The position numbers and the translations under genes are program-made. A stretch of DNA of 64,000 bases from Pogostemon cablin (lineage: Eukaryota > Streptophyta > Magnoliopsida > Lamiales > Lamiaceae): contig CM042997.1 in assembly GCA_023678885.1 (NCBI GenBank), positions 28,402,064 to 28,466,063 of the forward strand. Direction: 5' to 3'. Of this stretch, positions 1-9,837 are shown one piece after another. Each line of letters opens with the position of its first letter. The first letter of the stretch is position 1. Under the pieces are notes generated by a model that was not told where the DNA came from, did not search any database, and saw only the letters and a program-made list of their open reading frames with translations.

Positions 1-770
1 TGTGTGTTGAGTCGGATCTTCAAACGAAGCTTGTCCGAGCTCGAGTGTGTAGTCTTGAACGTTAACCCGGAGGCGTTGAACCTTTGTTCGGATTAAACGT
101 TGACTGAGAGCTTTCTACGAAGAACACTTGATCTGGGGGACGTGGAGCCTTGATCCCGGATTAGTAGCTGTTCTTGACTTGAAGCTTGAAGATGCTTTGA
201 GACTTGAAGCTTTGGAGGCTTGAAGACTTGAAGCTTTGTTAGAGATCTTGAGCTTGAAGCTTTGGAGGCTTGAAGACTTGAAGATCTTGTTGAAGATCTT
301 GAGCTTGAAGCTTTGGAGGCTTGAAGACTTGTTGAAGATCTTGAGCTTGAAGCTTTGGAGGCTTGAAGACTTGAAGATCTTGAGTGTAAAGACTTGAAGC
401 TTTGAAGATTTGAAGACGCTTTGAAGATCGCTTGAAAGCTTGAAGATCCTTGAACGTTCTTCGCTCGAAGCTTTGAAGATTTGAAGACGCTTTGAAGATC
501 ACTTGAAGGCTTGAAGATCCTCGAACGTTCTTCGCTCGAAGCTTTGAAGATTTGAAGACGCTTTGAAGATCGCTTGAAGGCTTGAAGATCCTCGAACGTT
601 CTTCGCTCGAAGCTTTGAAGATTTGAAGACGCTTTGAAGATCGCTTGAAGGCTTGAAGATCCTCGAACGTTCTTCGCTTGAAGCTTTGAAGATTTGAAGA
701 TCGTTCTTCGCTTGTTCTTCGCTTGAAGATCTGGAGGGAGCTTTACTCGTGTTCTCGATCTCTTCAAGTG
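1..770. repeat. Tandem minisatellite array, 71-bp period in its right part
   Basis: The segment is built from variants of GAAGCTTGAAGATC-like words. In the right half the word GAACGTTCTTCGCT recurs at about 452, 523, 594 and 665, an exact 71-bp period. In the left half (about 200-390) a shorter, less regular unit of roughly 45-60 bp recurs, built on GAGCTTGAAGCTTTGGAGG. The reverse strand stays open for over 200 codons only because the repeat has no stops in that frame. The product would be low complexity (K, S, L, Q, F) with no domain, so it is not called a gene. The array runs off the left edge, so its full size and host element are unknown. It could be the internal or leader repeat of a large LTR retrotransposon (see 780-1340). 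Confidence 0.85.
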
Positions 771-779
771 TGTCGTCTT

Positions 780-1340
780 CGAGTGCTTGAATGTCTGTGT
801 CTGTCTCTGTCCAAATGAATGGTGGAGACCCCTTTTTTATAGGTGAAAAAGGAGGTCCAGGCCACCTTTGGGCCTCACTTAGCGGGCTTGGGCTTCAGCC
901 TGACTGAACCATAATTGGGCCTATCTAATTTGGGCCTGATTTAATTTGTCTGGGCTTGTTTGACTTGGGTCAGACTTTATTTGACTTGGGCTTGATTGAC
1001 TTGGGTCAGGCCTCATTTGACTTGGGCTTACTTGACTTGGGTCAGGCCTCATTTAATTTAAGCTCATTTAATTTATTGGGCTCAAATTATTGATTAATTT
1101 ACTTTAGGAATTAATTTATTTAAATTCCAAAATAAATTAATATGTAATCAGAAAAATCCACGTGTCGCCATTTAATTGGACCGTAAATTTTAATTGCTTA
1201 CAGATGCATCTGAATAATCTAAATGGTTAGATTAGATTCAATTTAATCTTAACCACTAGATAAAATAAAATAATTAAAATTAAATAAAATAACTATCCAC
1301 CACTCTTTAATATTTACCCTATAAATTCTGGTGCATGCAC
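780..1340 (-). other. LTR-like fragment with TATA box and a short minisatellite
   Basis: No coding potential is seen. Read on the minus strand, a TATAAAAAAGG box lies at about 833-842, just upstream of the tandem array at 1-770. That is the layout expected of a retrotransposon LTR promoter driving a repeat-containing leader. No TG...CA ends, primer-binding site or target duplication could be fixed, so assignment to an LTR is an inference. The sequence is rich in GGGCTTGG/GGGCC words up to about 1060, then turns AT-rich. Confidence 0.35.
951..1056. repeat. Minisatellite, about 36-bp unit, three copies
   Basis: The phrase TTGACTTGGGTCAGGCCTCA recurs with small changes in three consecutive units (starts near 958, 994 and 1032), each followed by a TTGACTTGGGCTT phrase. 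The array lies inside the LTR-like fragment. Confidence 0.7.
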
Positions 1341-1554
1341 CCAGGATGACCCTGACTTAAAATATATTATTACTAAAGAAAATATAGTATAAGAATTAGA
1401 GTATCTCTAATTAAGTAATAAGATTAATTGGTAATTGGATTTATGAATCATAAAGAAAATAAACTCAATTTTTTACTGAGTAGAGTTTAACTAAAAAATA
1501 CATACACTGTAATAAAAATACATATACACTAAAAAAATTATGAACGTTTAGATC

Positions 1555-2027
1555 ACTAAAAAATTGTTTTTTACCAAGGAAAAATATTTCATTGGTAAAA
1601 GCCTTAATTTCATAATTAAATTGGTTTACCAACGGAATCCGTTGATAAATTTCCATTGGTGAAGTGATGGTTGGTAAATTTTTAGCAACGAAAATTCAAT
1701 TACGTTGGTAGATTATTCTGTTGGTAATCCATTGCTAATAATTTCGTTGGTAATTACCAACGAATAGAATTCTGTTGGTAAAATAGAGAAATAAATTAGT
1801 TGGCATTCCATTACTAAAGGAAAAATGTCATTTTTGTTGCTATTACCAACAGATTGAATTCCGTTGGTAAATTCCGCTGCTAAAATATAGTTTTTTTTTA
1901 CGAATAGAATTTTATTGGTAAAATAGGGAATAAATTCGTTGGCATTTCATTAGTAAAGCAAAAATGTCATTTTTATTGCTATTACCAACTGATTGAATTC
2001 CGTTAATAAATTTCGTTGCTAAAATAT
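1555..2027. repeat. TTGGTAA-rich element with a 140-bp tandem duplication
   Basis: The stretch is dominated by ACCAACGRAT and its complement ATTCYGTTGGT in both orientations. A 140-bp unit beginning CGAATAGAATT occurs twice, at 1761-1900 and 1901-2027, with roughly 90% similarity by eye. Such dense inverted short motifs resemble the subterminal regions of non-autonomous DNA transposons, but no terminal inverted repeat or target duplication was found. No coding potential. Confidence 0.6.
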
Positions 2028-2028
2028 A

Positions 2029-2119
2029 CTCCCTCCGTCCCGCCCATATTACTACGTTTACTGTAACTTTTATGAGAATTTTATGCAGTCAAATGATACA
2101 TTTTGATCGGAACAGGGAG
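2029..2119. mobile_element. Stowaway-type MITE (91 bp)
   Basis: The left end is CTCCCTCCGTCCCGCC and the right end is GGAACAGGGAG, a degraded inverted copy, with TA on both sides (2027-2028 and 2120-2121). TA target duplication and the CTCCCTCCGTCC terminus are the hallmarks of Tc1/mariner-derived Stowaway elements. Confidence 0.75.
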
Positions 2120-2192
2120 TAGTTTGTTTTTTTTAAGCGGATGCACTCTTGCACTAAAAGCACATGATGTCAACTTATATTTAATTAAACTG

Positions 2193-2370
2193 AAGGTGGT
2201 CAAAGATTGGTGGACAATGACATTGAAGTGGTCAAATTGGTGGCTTGTTTGACCAGAGTAAGAACTCGAGGTGACACGTGGAATCGGAACTCGTCTTCTC
2301 CTCACCTGCACACTCCAACGGATAAGTACCTAGCATGAATGAATAAGCGCTGAGTTGTTCGTATGCACTA
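2193..2370 (+). repeat. Dispersed direct repeat, copy A
   Basis: This stretch and 5520-5735 share a colinear series of blocks: GGTGGCTTGTTTGACCAGAG, then GGTGACACGTGGAATCGGAA, then CCAACGGATAA, then GAGTTGTTCGTAT. Copy B carries an extra segment of about 55 bp between the first two blocks. Both contain a CACGTG core (G-box). The copies are in the same orientation and lie either side of the putative gene at 3862-4107. Confidence 0.75.
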
Positions 2371-2395
2371 GTATGAAACACTATAATTAAGATGG

Positions 2396-3444
2396 AGGTT
2401 TAAAATATCGATACCTCAAATTTACGAATATATCGATGGATATATCAAATATTGATATTGATAAAAATTTTAAAAATTATGAAAATTTGTAGAAAAAAGA
2501 AAAAAATTGATTATTTAATTTTGCAATATATTATAACTAATTTTAATATATAAATACAATTTATAATCAAAATAAAACTCAAAATATATGATAAGTAGAT
2601 CAAAAACAATATATTTTAATAGTCTGAAAATATCATACAATTATTATTATTAATTGTTTAACGCATAATAATTAATATCAAAATGATGATCTGTGAGGTT
2701 CAAATGTAAAACATGTCACGTTGTCTTGATCTAAACAATATTGGTACCACTTAATCGAATTAGATAAATTTTTAAACCATGTTCTGAATGTATTAGTAGT
2801 ATATCGTTCTATCTTGTCCAATTGTGCCAAAATAATTTTATTTTTAATCGGAGTATACTGTTTAAGTGAACCCTTCATATTTACTACTATCTCCGTCCCA
2901 TTACTATTGCTACTTTTACTGTTGATTATGTGAGGGCTTTTTGCAGTCAAAAGTAGCAATAGTGATGGGACGGAGGGAGTAGTTAATAGTTACAATATTT
3001 TTAATGAAAAGTGATAACTATTTTAATATAGAAAAAGATAGTTAATTAAGAAAACGTAAAACAGTCTCACTATGAGATTGTTCCACGCAAGTATTGCTCC
3101 ATTTTTTTATTTTATTTTTTTAAATTAAATAAAAAAATGGCAAAAAAATGTAATTAGTTGATAAAAGTAACATAAAAAAATCATTAAAATTTCTTAAAAT
3201 CATGGATAATTTTTCGATATTTTCGATATATCTTTGATATTTCATCGATATTTCATCGATATATCTCGATATCCAAAAAAATTTGAACTGTGGCAAATCG
3301 ATATCGATATTTCCACCAACATTTTCCGATATTTTCTCGATATCAAAAAAGAAATATATTTTTCCCTAATATCGATATCAGTACTCTCCAAAAAAAATGA
3401 TATATCGTGAAAATATCGAGGTTATTTCGGGATATTTTAAACCT
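2396..3444. mobile_element. AT-rich element with ATATCGAT motifs and terminal inverted repeats
   Basis: The left end AGGTTTAAAATATC (2396-2409) is matched by its inverted complement GATATTTTAAACCT at 3431-3444. Inside, ATCGATAT and TCGATATTT words are repeated near both ends, especially 3215-3420. A clear target duplication was not found. There is no transposase. A Stowaway MITE sits within it (2887-2979), so this element is the older of the two. Superfamily not assigned. Confidence 0.55.
2887..2979. mobile_element. Stowaway-type MITE nested in the 2396-3444 element
   Basis: The left arm, reading CTCCGTCCCATTACTATTGC from 2891, pairs almost perfectly with the right arm ending GATGGGACGGAGGGAG. 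The right end is followed by TA. The whole 93-bp element folds into one long hairpin. Confidence 0.85.
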
Positions 3445-3861
3445 TGTTTAAGATTTTCTAATACTGAGGAATAGTTCTCATCATATGAACATTAATATAC
3501 ATTTATAATTAATAAAATTTAACTTATAATCCCTGACTTCCGTGTATTTCACAAAGAAGGTTCAAAATCAGATTGGACGAATGTGATTTCTTTCCGGTTC
3601 TATGATTGATTTTTATTTTTTCTTTTTTTGGTTCCATTGGAGACTACCAACAAAATCAATTAATCTTATGGTGAAAATAATAATTTAAAATCTACCAACA
3701 CAAATTTAAAAATAATAATAACAAAAAATCGAAAACAATAACAATTGACAGTAAAAGAAATAGTTCTTTATATTCACATATTAGAAAGCGGTTTAAAAGT
3801 TAATATCCCGTCTCAATTAAGGGAAAATATTGGGGGATATTCCAAAAAAAATCATTATGAT
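3445..3861. other. AT-rich spacer, nothing recognised
   Basis: No gene, RNA gene or classifiable repeat was recognised. It forms the 3' flank of the minus-strand gene that ends at 3862. Confidence 0.6.
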
Positions 3862-4107
3862 TCATATATCCATCAATATCGTCTCGAAACAGTGAACTCC
3901 GTCGAGCTCCAGAGCAAACCGCGGCGTCCGGCTAACTTTCTTCGGCGGCGGTGACGACTTGACTTCTTTGTCCTTCTTCAAATCGGCTGCAATGGCCGCC
4001 ACGTCTTGCTTATTACCAGAAACCGCCGGTGACCTTGAAAGCCCTAGATTCCGGCCAAGAGACTCGGCGCAGAAGGCGTCGATCGAACTAAAAATCGACA
4101 TCAGCAT
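3862..4107 (-). CDS. Putative small plant-specific protein (81 aa)
   Basis: This is an intronless minus-strand frame of 81 codons. It starts with two possible ATGs (4107, or 4101 giving MSIFSSIDAF) and ends in TGA at 3862-3864. In order it has a hydrophobic/aromatic N-terminus, a central Lys/Asp segment, a PPPKKV stretch, and a C-terminus RTPRFALELDGVHCFETI. That C-terminus looks like the conserved tail of a small family of uncharacterised plant proteins, some stress-responsive; this is from memory and is not certain. Support for it being real comes from GC-richer, codon-like composition in an AT-rich neighbourhood and a TATA box at 4243-4250, about 135 bp upstream of the ATG. No function is claimed. 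Repeats flank it on both sides. Confidence 0.55.
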   Translation of the reverse strand: MLMSIFSSIDAFCAESLGRNLGLSRSPAVSGNKQDVAAIAADLKKDKEVKSSPPPKKVSRTPRFALELDGVHCFETILMDI

Positions 4108-4242
4108 ATCTGGATTGATTTCGGAAATTGAGAGAGCAGAAAGCAGAGATTAGGTCAGAAATTCAGGTGAATTGTGAGATTTTTGGAATGAACTTTTGAA
4201 GCAGTTGTTAACTTGTGATGGAAGACCAGGGTGGAGGGTTTA

Positions 4243-4250
4243 TATTTATA
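4243..4250 (-). promoter_or_regulatory. TATA box of the small minus-strand gene
   Basis: On the minus strand the sequence reads CCCTATAAATATAAACCC. It lies about 135 bp upstream of the ATG at 4107, which would leave a leader of roughly 110 nt. Confidence 0.55.
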
Positions 4251-4538
4251 GGGTGGGGAAAGGGTAGACGTGGGCAGGAAGAGAAAGTGAATGGAAAGGT
4301 CTGGAAGTCGTCACCGCGGGTGAGAGAAGTTTCTAAGTCGTGTTTGAGAATTTTAAATTCAACGTTTTTTTTATAATAATGTGCAAGTGTCGTTAGTTGG
4401 CTGGCAAGTGGCAAATCAAACTCTGGAAATAGTGTTTGTTTTTCTGGATGTAGCTGGAAATTTGATTACGTGTTTTATTTATGTGGATCCTTATCCAATA
4501 AGGTAAGTGGATGTGTGACGTGTCTATAATTATTTATA

Positions 4539-4937
4539 GAGAAAATATCAATTTTAGTCCCGTATCTTTTACCAAATTTAATTTTAGTCCTGTAACTTTT
4601 GATATTTTTAATTTTAGTCATTTTAATTTTAATTTTGGTCCTGTATTTTTAAAATTTTTAATTTTAGCCCTCTTAATTTCAAAATTAGTCATATATCTTT
4701 TTAAATTATCAAAATTAGTCATATTATAAATTATATCATATTTTAAAAGATACATGACTAATTTTGATAACTAAAAAAGATATAGGACTAAATTTGAAAT
4801 TTACAATGCTAAAATTGACATTTTAAAAGTTATAGGATCGAAATTGAAACTAAAAGGACTAAAATTAAAAATACAAAAAATTACGGGACTAAAATTGAAT
4901 TTAGTAAAAGATATATGACCAAAATTGATATTTTCTC
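4539..4937. mobile_element. Foldback (Mutator-like) MITE with perfect 10-bp target duplication
   Basis: The left end GAGAAAATATCAATTTTAGTC and the right end (inverted GACCAAAATTGATATTTTCTC) start a pair of arms. Allowing mismatches, the arms extend over most of the 399 bp and are filled with AATTTTAGTCC-like words. The flanks are identical 10-bp direct repeats, ATTATTTATA, at 4529-4538 and 4938-4947. Long inverted repeats with a 9-11 bp target duplication point to a Mutator-like non-autonomous element. No coding sequence. Confidence 0.8.
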
Positions 4938-4947
4938 ATTATTTATA

Positions 4948-5519
4948 CATTATACTACTATAAATATGTGTAAGAGTAGGTGATTGGTATTACTAATTTT
5001 TATAGCATATATTTATATTTATAAAAAGAGATACGAAAGAGAATATTTTCACAATTCCAAAACCCAATCGATAGGTTTCCACTTTTAATAGGCTTCTGAC
5101 CTAATATTCACCAAATATAGGAGAAAAAAATAAAGCTTTAAATTCTAGATTTATAAAGATTTGATAACTTTAAATATATTATTACCATGGGAAATATTAG
5201 AATATCTGTAATTAATGGCTGTAGAGGTTAATTGGAAAATATAGTACAAGTCAAAGGCTTTCGTAAAGTGCACGAATTTTGAATCGTACTATGAAATTTG
5301 ATTTTATAGTATTTTTTAATATAATAAAATTTTATATTCTTAATTTTTTTAATAAAAAATTGTTTTATTAGTCAAATATTATCCCCCCTATTTCTACTCT
5401 TCATAATAAACTATTATTTTTAAATATATCGTACCAACCTATTACAATAAGAGCATGTGTATCTAATAAAAGGATAGATTATTTATTTAATTATTTTTAT
5501 TGAAGAATATTTATTTAAT
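4948..5519. other. AT-rich spacer
   Basis: No gene or classifiable element is seen. Confidence 0.6.
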
Positions 5520-5735
5520 TAAATTAAGGTCCAAGATGATTGGACAATGATATCAATTTGGTGGCTTGTTTGACCAGAGTAGAATTCGGAGTGTATCAAG
5601 TCTTGGCGTATAAAATTTGAGTTTGGTCAAATAATCTAGGTGACACGTGGAATCGGAACTCCTTACCTGCAAACACCAACGGATAAACCTAACATGAACA
5701 AATATGTGTGGAGTTGTTCGTATTCGCTTGCTAGC
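5520..5735 (+). repeat. Dispersed direct repeat, copy B
   Basis: Homologous to 2193-2370, with the same blocks in the same order. It is interrupted by an extra segment of about 55 bp (near 5583-5637) that includes GTGTATCAAGTCTTGG. The CACGTG core at about 5643 is retained. Confidence 0.75.
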
Positions 5736-6181
5736 ATTAATGGATTGTTACTGGTTATTTATTTATTAAGTATATTTGAACATGTTAATTGGAGTAACAT
5801 CTACTACTCTCAAAGTGTTTTTTTTTTTTAATAATCTTAGGCCTTCCACAGTGGTGAGGTTTGTTGCCACGTGGAATTTAAAAAATCGTGGTGAGATTTT
5901 TTGCCACGTGGAATTTAAAAAACTTAAGTGTTGAGGTTTTTAGCCATTGGGAGATTACAGGTTTTTAACCTATGTAGTATGAATACTATCTTACCTGGGT
6001 ATTTTTAAGAGAGAAAAAGAGTGGAGGAGAAGAAGAGGGTGTGAAAAGGAGGAGAGAGGAGAGAGATTGCATATTTAGAGGAGATACATAAGATGAGGGA
6101 GATGGGAAGAGAGAGGAGGTGGGCCCGATTTAAACAAAAAACCTATGAGTGGGGAAGGCCTTAGAAAATATTACTCCAGAA

Positions 6182-6831
6182 TAGGAATGACAATTTGGCC
6201 CGGCCCAGACTCGACCCACCCCACCCCACCCCACCCCACCCCACCCCATCCCATCCCATCCCATCCCATCCCATTTGGGGCAGGTCCGTCCCACCTCGTG
6301 CACGGGTCAGTCCGGGTCCTAACCTCGCCCCAGCCCGCCGTCCCGTATTAAAAATATTAAAAATTTTATTTAAAATATTTATTATATATTATATAATATC
6401 ATTTATTGATATATATTAAATATTATACATACATTTTTATTTAATTTAAATAAAAGAAATAATATATTATAATTATATATAACTATTACAAAATACTTTA
6501 TTACAATATTATATATCATTAAATATATAATGTAATAAAAAAATTTTAAAGTGAAAATAAAGTTTAATTATTTAATTTAAAATTTAAATTCACTTCATTT
6601 TATTTTAATTTAAAAGTTTTTATTTAAATGTATTATAATTTATCAAAAAAATAATTTTTTAAAAAAATAAAAATAATAAACGGGGCAGGGTGGGGCGGAC
6701 CCACCCCGTACCGAGGCAGGTCTGGGCACTAAAATTCTGACCCGTACCGAAGCACGGGACGGGGCAGCAAAGTGAGGGGAGGGGGCAGGGCGGCCAGGTA
6801 CCCACCCTGACCCGGCCCATTGCCATCCATA
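6182..6831. mobile_element. hAT-like MITE with CCCCA/CCCAT microsatellite
   Basis: The left terminus TAGGAATGACAAT and the inverted right terminus TATGGATGGCAAT match at 11 of 13 positions. The flanking 8-mers CTCCAGAA (6174-6181) and CTTCAGAA (6832-6839) match at 7 of 8, as expected of an aged hAT target duplication. Near the left end is a (CCCCA)n then (CCCAT)n tract at about 6217-6272. GC-rich subterminal blocks (GGCCCGG, CCCGACCC-like) face each other across an AT-rich core. There is no transposase frame; the short open frames here come from the microsatellite. Confidence 0.75.
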
Positions 6832-8093
6832 CTTCAGAATATGTATTCAGAAACAAACAAAACTTTGTTGTTAAAATTTGTATTAATTATGAGTAAATAA
6901 TTGTATTTAATACTTTTTTTAAATTAATCTTTACTTATAAATGTTAATTTTATATAATTATATTTTTTATTTATAATTAAATAAGTTGTTACTTAAATAT
7001 AGTACTCTAATAAAATTAATAAAAAATACAACATTTTCTTAAACTTTGCATGCTGTGAATAGTGTTATTTTATTTTTGTTTTGGATTTTTTAGAATGTGT
7101 TTAAATTTTATATCAAATTAATTATTATTTAGATTTAAAAAAAAAAAGGTAGAGAAAAGAAAAAAAAAAGTTAGTATTATGGGGGTGGGCCTGGGGGATG
7201 AACAAGTTATAAGGTTTGTTCGTGTAAATTATAGAGATTTATAGAATCTAAAAAATATTGAGTATTAAACTCGAATCAAAACATCACAGCAGTGTTGAAA
7301 TAACAAGCATTAGACGCAGCTTGACAGATTCCTACTTGACTAGATTTATTATATCCCCAGTTCTGAGAGCTCAAATAACTGATGCTAGCGGTGAATAAGA
7401 TGGCATTCAATCGATAATGGGCACCAAATTAAGATGAATATATGAAACACGAACTTGAACAAGATCACATTTGCAAACAACTAACAATTTCTAATAATTA
7501 AGTCAATGTTCCGATTTCAAAGTCTAGATAATGTTAAAAGAAAGCAAGAAACTGAATCATACCCTACAACTTGAATTTGCAAACAAAAGATGAAATGCTA
7601 CTATATTCCAGGACTAAAGGCAAACAAGAGGAACACGCAAATCTTCGACATAAGAACCGCAAACTATTGGCAGACTTGCATTCTAGTTAGGAACTACCAT
7701 CAATTACATCCTTGAGAGCAAATAAAAGAAAATCTCAAGAGTCAGAATCAAAGAAATTAAAGTAAGAAGCAAATAAATAAGGAACAAGGATATATAATGT
7801 TTTGGACAGCACATATCTAAGACAAACGTTGAGATATAAATGCAATATAGACCAGCAAGCAATTAATAAGTATGCCCATCTCAGAAAAATTATAACGATA
7901 AAAACTAGCTAAAATGTGTTAAACCTTCTAAAAACCCCAATTGTTCACTTTGTATACGACAGGACAATGCAAGATTGGAGTAGAATCATAGTAATCCTCC
8001 AAAAGTAGAACAAAAAAGCTCTATTGCTAACTAACTATAACTCAGTTCAATTCTGCAAAAATTCAAAATCAAAACGTACATTAATCAGCACCC
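6832..8093. other. Spacer and probable 3' UTR of the P1 gene
   Basis: 6832-7200 is AT-rich with no feature. 7230-8093 is less AT-rich and has no long frame; its right end must include the 3' UTR of the minus-strand P1 gene. No RNA gene was recognised. Confidence 0.5.
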
Positions 8094-8976
8094 CTAATCA
8101 AACAAGCCAAATCCCATATCGTCATCGCTCTCCTCCTTTGGCTCTTCCTGAAAAGTAAATAAAAACAACACGCATTGTCAATCTCACTCCCTATAAAGTG
8201 CTTCAAATATTCTTCAAACAACCATATTCAACTTATCCATAATTCATTTCCTCACAATAATGAATAGGAAACAAAACTTAAATGCAAAGAGACCATATTT
8301 ATACTCTACTAGACACACTTTACTAAATTTCTTACTCAAAATGTATATCACTAACTGTAAGAAACATGAACATCAGATGATAACACTGCTTTTTTATCTT
8401 CACATAATATAATGAAGCATTAAATGGCATAAATCGTGATAGCAAAACAATTGTAAATTACTTAATTCATTTAGTCCCACTCCCACAGTATGAATAAACT
8501 ACTTCAGTCACCATTCACAATAAGTCCTAATTCCTAAAATAAATCACATACAAAGCTTAGTGATAGCATAAATATGAATAGAATCTATACCTTCTTTTCC
8601 TCGACGGCCGGGGCAGCCGCAGCCGCGGCACCAGCAGCGCCGCCGGTAGGTGCAGCTACAGCAACGGCAGCTCCACCACCAGATCCAACATTTGTAATGA
8701 GATCGTCGATGTTCCTCTTCTCGCATAGTTTAGCAAAGAGACTTGGCCAGTACGAATCCACCGTCACATCAGCAGCCTTCACCAGCGTAGCTATTTTCTC
8801 CGCCTAATTTGAAGAAACAACATCCATCAGAATTAACAAATACTTGAATAAAATAAAATTAACAGTACCCAAAAAGACTCATATGCTAACGTAAAAGATG
8901 AAATTACAGTGACAGAGATGCCATCGTCGTGAAGAATCAAGGCAGCGTAGGTACACGCGAGCTCTCCGATCGACAT
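8094..8976 (-). CDS. RPP1: 60S acidic ribosomal protein P1
   Basis: P1 pairs with P2 on the lateral stalk of the large cytosolic ribosomal subunit and recruits elongation factors. Three exons read on the minus strand join in frame: 8976-8908 (23 codons, starting MSIGELACTYAALILHDDG), 8803-8591 (71 codons) and 8147-8094 (17 codons plus TAG). The product is 111 aa, the usual P1 length. The N-terminal helical domain contains EKIATLVKAA and SYWPSLFAKL. An Ala/Gly/Pro hinge (GGAAGAAAAAAPA) follows, then the acidic tail ending SDDDMGFGLFD, the stalk signature bound by translation factors. Introns have GT-AG ends and lie between codons. It is transcribed divergently from the TFIIIC-like gene that starts at 9838. 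No defect was seen. Confidence 0.95.
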
Positions 8977-9061
8977 TGTCTTCTAATAGAGTGATGAATC
9001 CGACGGCGTGTTTCTTCTACGCTGCCCCGGCGGTTTTAGAAGATGGAGATTGGAGAGTTTG

Positions 9062-9084
9062 TTAGGGTTTTGTTCGTATTTATA
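9062..9084 (-). promoter_or_regulatory. TATA box and telo-box of the P1 gene
   Basis: On the minus strand TATAAATA (9084-9077) is followed closely by AAACCCTAA (9070-9062), about 90-110 bp before the ATG. The telo-box is a well-known element of plant ribosomal-protein and translation-factor promoters and is usually placed near the transcription start, as here. Confidence 0.65.
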
Positions 9085-9837
9085 GTGAAGCGTGGTATTT
9101 ACGCTTGCCCCTGTATTTAAGGAAAGCTCAAATTAACGCAACATATTTCTTATTAATATCAAAATGACCCTCAATTAGAAAAAATAAAATAAAATAATTT
9201 ACACCTTTCAAATAAAAAACATAATTTATTTTTTGGTAATAAAATCATAGTTATATCATCTCTCACTTCTTTTTTAAATGGGTTGGGTTTTATATATAAT
9301 TTAGATTGCATAAATATTTACTATTTTAAATAAAATTTGAACCCTAATAAAGATACCCATAAATTAACTTATAAAATATGACTTAAAATAAATAATCTTC
9401 CACCATTTAAAAACATCACCGACAAATAATAGTACATAATTGCTAAAACGTGTGTTTTATTTATAAAAAAAGGGATATAATAGGTGAAAGTTTTTTTTAA
9501 AAAAAATATTTATTTATCAATACTCGAATATGCTTCACAAATAATTTTCTTCTGAAAAAGAAAAAGAACTTAAAACTCTTCGCCAAAAACCTCCAATAAG
9601 TTCGAACCGAAACCTTTTTTTTTTAAATATCGTTTGGACCTCTCAATTTCGAGCTATTAATAAATTGACCCCAATTTGCAAGTACTAAAGCTCCGCTTGA
9701 GCATTGAGGTCGCGTTCGAATCCAGTGTGAAGCGAAGAAAAAGATCAATTGAAAATCCATATATTGAACTACTTTGCGCCAAATATTAATTTGCCGCCAG
9801 TAATTTATTTTACCTGTTCTTCAATTTCCGCAGAACT
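9085..9837. promoter_or_regulatory. Divergent intergenic promoter region
   Basis: This AT-rich spacer of about 0.75 kb separates the P1 gene (leftward) from the TFIIIC90-like gene (rightward). It must contain both upstream regions. No long frame and no classifiable transposon were seen. The last 130 bp before 9838 are less AT-rich and probably form the leader of the rightward gene. Confidence 0.5.

Noticed and set aside
93..767. Minus-strand open frame of 224 codons (and 239-502 in another frame)
   Set aside because: It exists only because the 71-bp tandem array lacks stops. The product is low complexity with no domain, and no ATG context or splice signal supports it.
2678..2959. Minus-strand frame of about 90 codons
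   Set aside because: It runs through the nested Stowaway MITE and AT-rich transposon sequence, with no recognisable domain.
8544..8726. Minus-strand frame in another phase, and plus-strand frame 8574-8807, over the P1 gene
   Set aside because: Both are shadows of the Ala/Gly-rich hinge exon of P1, whose three exons join perfectly.
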